From Lachnospiraceae bacterium (GTDB taxonomy: Bacteria > Bacillota > Clostridia > Lachnospirales > Lachnospiraceae), in NCBI GenBank assembly GCA_900772685.1, contig CAAGRP010000121.1, positions 1-7,873 on the forward strand: a stretch of 7,873 nt of DNA. The letters run 5' to 3'. A program made the position numbers and the translations under genes. Of this stretch, positions 5,472 through 7,873 are shown piece by piece. The notes under the pieces were generated by a model, which saw nothing but the letters and a program-made list of their open reading frames with translations, was not told the origin of the DNA and ran no database searches. Position 1 is the stretch's first letter. Each line of letters begins with the position of its first letter.

Positions 5472-6134
5472 TCAGTTATCGTCATCCATTATCAATCCGA
5501 AAAGCTCGAGCGGATCACTTGCTATCTTCTTTGCTCCGGCTTCCTCAAGCTCATTTTTCGCCGCATATCCCCATGCCGCTCCATAAAAGCCTATACCTGA
5601 CAGTCTTGCACCCGCAGCATCATATTTTCTGTCTCCGACAAGATATACAAGGTCTTTTTTGTCCTCATATCCTGCCTCGCTTATCGCACGTCCCAATACA
5701 TCGAGCTTATTCGGATTTTCATTATCCGAAAGAGAGCCCTTAACTATGCTGAAATACTTTTTTATATCAAAATATTCCGCCACACGGTCAACAAAATGCA
5801 TTGGCTTTGCAGATGCTATACCGAGTATATGATCCTTTTCGGAAAGCTTCTGAAGCAGCTCCTTTATACCGGGATAAAGGCTATTCTCAAATATGCCTGT
5901 CACCGCATATCTTTCCCTGAAAACCGAAACCGCATGAACCGCTTCCTCTTTTGTCATCCCGATCGCATCCATAAACTGTTTTACGAGCGGCGGTCCTATA
6001 AAGCTCCTTAAAACCTCCTGCGATACAGCCTCATGTCCTGTCCTTTCAAGGCTGTATCTGACGCAGTTCATTATCCCGGGTCCCGAATCCGTAAGTGTTC
6101 CGTCAAGATCGAATAAAATGATCTTCTTATCCAT
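5472..6134 (-). CDS. HAD superfamily phosphatase (phosphoglycolate-phosphatase-like, Gph/PpaX type)
   Basis: HAD phosphatases remove phosphate from small metabolites through an aspartyl-phosphate intermediate. The 220-residue product holds all four motifs: FDLDGT (nucleophile D9, acid/base D11), the motif II Ser in GIASAKP (S108), the motif III Lys in NKLDVL (K143) and VGDRKYD (D168, D172). The cap (about residues 15-85) is alpha-helical, subfamily I, with the FIGPPL element (45-50) seen in phosphoglycolate-phosphatase-like proteins. The substrate cannot be assigned; 5'-nucleotides, phosphoglycolate or pyrophosphate are all options for this group. The ATG (6132-6134) overlaps the argS TAA by one base (TAATG) and has GGAGAG at 6141-6146 within argS, so translation is probably coupled to argS. 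It ends 18 nt before the CPBP gene. Confidence 0.92.
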   Translation of the reverse strand: MDKKIILFDLDGTLTDSGPGIMNCVRYSLERTGHEAVSQEVLRSFIGPPLVKQFMDAIGMTKEEAVHAVSVFRERYAVTGIFENSLYPGIKELLQKLSEKDHILGIASAKPMHFVDRVAEYFDIKKYFSIVKGSLSDNENPNKLDVLGRAISEAGYEDKKDLVYLVGDRKYDAAGARLSGIGFYGAAWGYAAKNELEEAGAKKIASDPLELFGLIMDDDN

Positions 6135-7873
6135 TACATTCTCTCCGGTGCTTCAAAGCCAAGTATATCTATGCTCTTTTCAAGTATCCTAAGTACAAGC
6201 TGCAAAAGAGCGATCCAGCCCATCTTCTTCTCCTCATTTTCCTCTGAAAGGATCTTGTTTTCATGATAGAAATGGTTAAGCTCATTTGAAAGCCCGTATA
6301 TGTATGCACAGAGCTTGTGCGGAGCAGTCTCTGCATAGGCATTTGTAATGACCGAATTAAATGCGGAAGCACTCAGCATAAGCGACTTTTCACTTTCGGA
6401 AGAAGCCGGATGTATAATGCATTTGTCAGGGTCTCCGCCGCTTTTTCTGTATCTTTCAAGGATGGATTTGATCCTTACCATCGTATAGAGGATGTAAGGA
6501 CCTGTATTTCCTTCAAAAGAAGTAAATTTCTTCGGTGCGAATATATAATCCTTTGTTGCCTGATTTGAAAGATCGCCGTATTTTATTGCGGCAAGACCGA
6601 CTATGTTTGCCGTCTTTTTGACCTCATCCTCGTCAAAGCTCTCTCCTGCTTTGTTCTCAACGATCTTATTATACATTTCATCATCGATCTCTTTAATGAG
6701 GTTTTCAAGACGCATAACTCCGCCTTCACGTGTCTTAAACGGTTTTCCGTCCTCTCCGTTCATAGTGCCGAAACCAAGATGGAAAAGCTCTGTCTCCGGT
6801 TTAACGATGCCTGTCTTTCTTGCGCATCTGAAGACCTGGATGAAATGCATCTCCTGTCTCTTATCAACAACATACAGAAGCTTGTCAGGCTCGAAAAGTT
6901 TCATACGCTCAACGATAGTTGCAAGATCTGTAGTCGTATAAAGCGATGCTCCATCAGATTTGAGGATAATACACGGAGGTATTTCCTTTGTATCCGTATC
7001 CTCTTTAACATCCACGATAAGAGCTCCGTCATCCTCATATGCATAGCCCTCATCCTTCATCATTTTAACCATGTCAGGAATATACGGCTGTGCATCGGAC
7101 TCTTTTTTCCAAAGATCGAACTCGACATTAAGCTTTTTATAATTTGCCTTAAGATCGGTAACTGAGACATTCATTATATGATTCCAAAGGGCCATATATC
7201 CCTTTCTTCCCATCTGAAGCTCATGTGTTGCCTCGAGCGCCTTCTCCCTGAAAGCTTCATTCTCTTTTGATTTTCCGCTTGCTGTAGGATAGATTTCCTC
7301 AAGCTCGCTTATCGTAAACGGAGCTTCTTTGGGATATTCACCCTTAAATTCAGGATCAAAATACGGAAGATCCGGTTTTCTTTCATTTATCTCTGCGATT
7401 ATCAGACCCATCTGAAGACCCCAGTCTCCGAGATGAACGTCTCCTATCATCTTGTCGCCCATGAATCTTCCCATACGCTTGATACATTCACCTATAATCG
7501 CGGAACGAAGATGTCCTACATGAAGAGGCTTTGCCACGTTAGGTCCGCCGTAGTCTATTACAACCGTCTTCGGAGCCTTGTTTTCCTCTACTCCAAGGCG
7601 CTCATCCGCATCCATTTTTTCAAGATAATCGGCAAGAAAATCATTGCTGAGCTTTATATTCAAAAATCCCGGTCCCGCAACCTCTGCATTTGCCACCGCT
7701 GCGCAGTCTGCTAATTTTGCAGCAACATCAGCTGCAATGTCTCTTGGGATCTTGTTATATTCTTTTTTTGCCGCCATTGCACCATTGCACTGAAACTCGC
7801 AAAGATCCGGACGATTCGATACTGTGACCTTTCCGTACTTCGGATCGTATCCCGCTTCCTCAAATGCAGCAGA
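6134..7873 (-). CDS. argS: Arginyl-tRNA synthetase, 5' end cut by the window edge
   Basis: ArgRS charges tRNA-Arg with arginine in the cytoplasm. The frame is open to the window edge: upstream of the internal Met at 7775-7777 it encodes 32 more residues including the ArgRS-typical VSNRPDLCEFQCNGAMAA, so that Met is not the start. The visible 579 residues lack only about the first 10-15 of a usual 580-600. In order they show the N-terminal Add-1 tRNA-binding domain, the class I signature HVGHL (codons at about 7511-7525; HIGH motif), the catalytic core with SDGASLYTTTDLA, the degenerate KMSKS equivalent KPFKTREGG (about 6719-6745) and the C-terminal DALR anticodon-binding helices from YILYTMVRIKSILERY onwards, ending in ERM. 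Such a non-canonical KMSKS loop is common in this ArgRS type. Stop TAA overlaps the HAD start by one base. Confidence 0.97.
   Translation of the reverse strand, partial: SAAFEEAGYDPKYGKVTVSNRPDLCEFQCNGAMAAKKEYNKIPRDIAADVAAKLADCAAVANAEVAGPGFLNIKLSNDFLADYLEKMDADERLGVEENKAPKTVVIDYGGPNVAKPLHVGHLRSAIIGECIKRMGRFMGDKMIGDVHLGDWGLQMGLIIAEINERKPDLPYFDPEFKGEYPKEAPFTISELEEIYPTASGKSKENEAFREKALEATHELQMGRKGYMALWNHIMNVSVTDLKANYKKLNVEFDLWKKESDAQPYIPDMVKMMKDEGYAYEDDGALIVDVKEDTDTKEIPPCIILKSDGASLYTTTDLATIVERMKLFEPDKLLYVVDKRQEMHFIQVFRCARKTGIVKPETELFHLGFGTMNGEDGKPFKTREGGVMRLENLIKEIDDEMYNKIVENKAGESFDEDEVKKTANIVGLAAIKYGDLSNQATKDYIFAPKKFTSFEGNTGPYILYTMVRIKSILERYRKSGGDPDKCIIHPASSESEKSLMLSASAFNSVITNAYAETAPHKLCAYIYGLSNELNHFYHENKILSEENEEKKMGWIALLQLVLRILEKSIDILGFEAPERM

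Noticed and set aside
6719..6745. Defective argS because the KMSKS motif is missing
   Set aside because: Many bacterial ArgRS enzymes have a degenerate loop of the form KPFKTRxGG at this place, and the HIGH motif and remaining domains are intact.

Overview
The window reads as a chromosomal housekeeping segment of a low-to-mid GC Firmicute, most likely a Lachnospiraceae (Butyrivibrio-like) clostridium. This rests on the style of EF-Ts, S2 and ArgS, on the presence of a DUF3842 protein, and on strong AGGAGG-type ribosome binding sites. The genus is inference. No mobile element, CRISPR array, tRNA or rRNA was seen.

Layout. On the minus strand, positions 58-1766 hold the rpsB-tsf translation operon (ribosomal protein S2, elongation factor Ts). 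It has a well-formed promoter (TGATATAAT) and a predicted leader of about 100 nt that can fold into a two-tier stem-loop. A 295-bp divergent intergenic region (1767-2061) carries that promoter and leader, a perfect 12-bp tandem duplication, and weaker promoter candidates for the one plus-strand gene. That gene (2062-3105) encodes a two-part protein: an uncharacterised N-terminal region of about 175 residues fused to a uridine-kinase/phosphoribulokinase-like P-loop domain.

The rest (3107-7873, minus strand) is a tightly packed run, in transcription order: argS (5' end cut by the window edge), a HAD phosphatase, a CPBP-family membrane protease, a LOG-family phosphoribohydrolase, a DUF3842 protein and nadD. 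Junctions are a 1-nt overlap, an 18-nt gap, an 11-nt gap (with the next Shine-Dalgarno sitting on the previous stop codon), a 21-nt gap and a 7-nt overlap. This suggests one transcript with translational coupling. It ends head-on against the kinase gene with only 1 nt between stop codons. A long inverted repeat covers both stop codons, lies inside both genes, and looks like a shared terminator.

Functionally the window links translation (argS, rpsB, tsf), NAD synthesis (nadD) and a group of nucleotide- or phosphate-handling enzymes with unsettled substrates (LOG, HAD, the P-loop kinase, DUF3842). The most interesting items are the fused kinase, the DUF3842-nadD overlap, the shared terminator in coding sequence, and the structured rpsB leader. 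I do not see a clearly new defence or mobile system.
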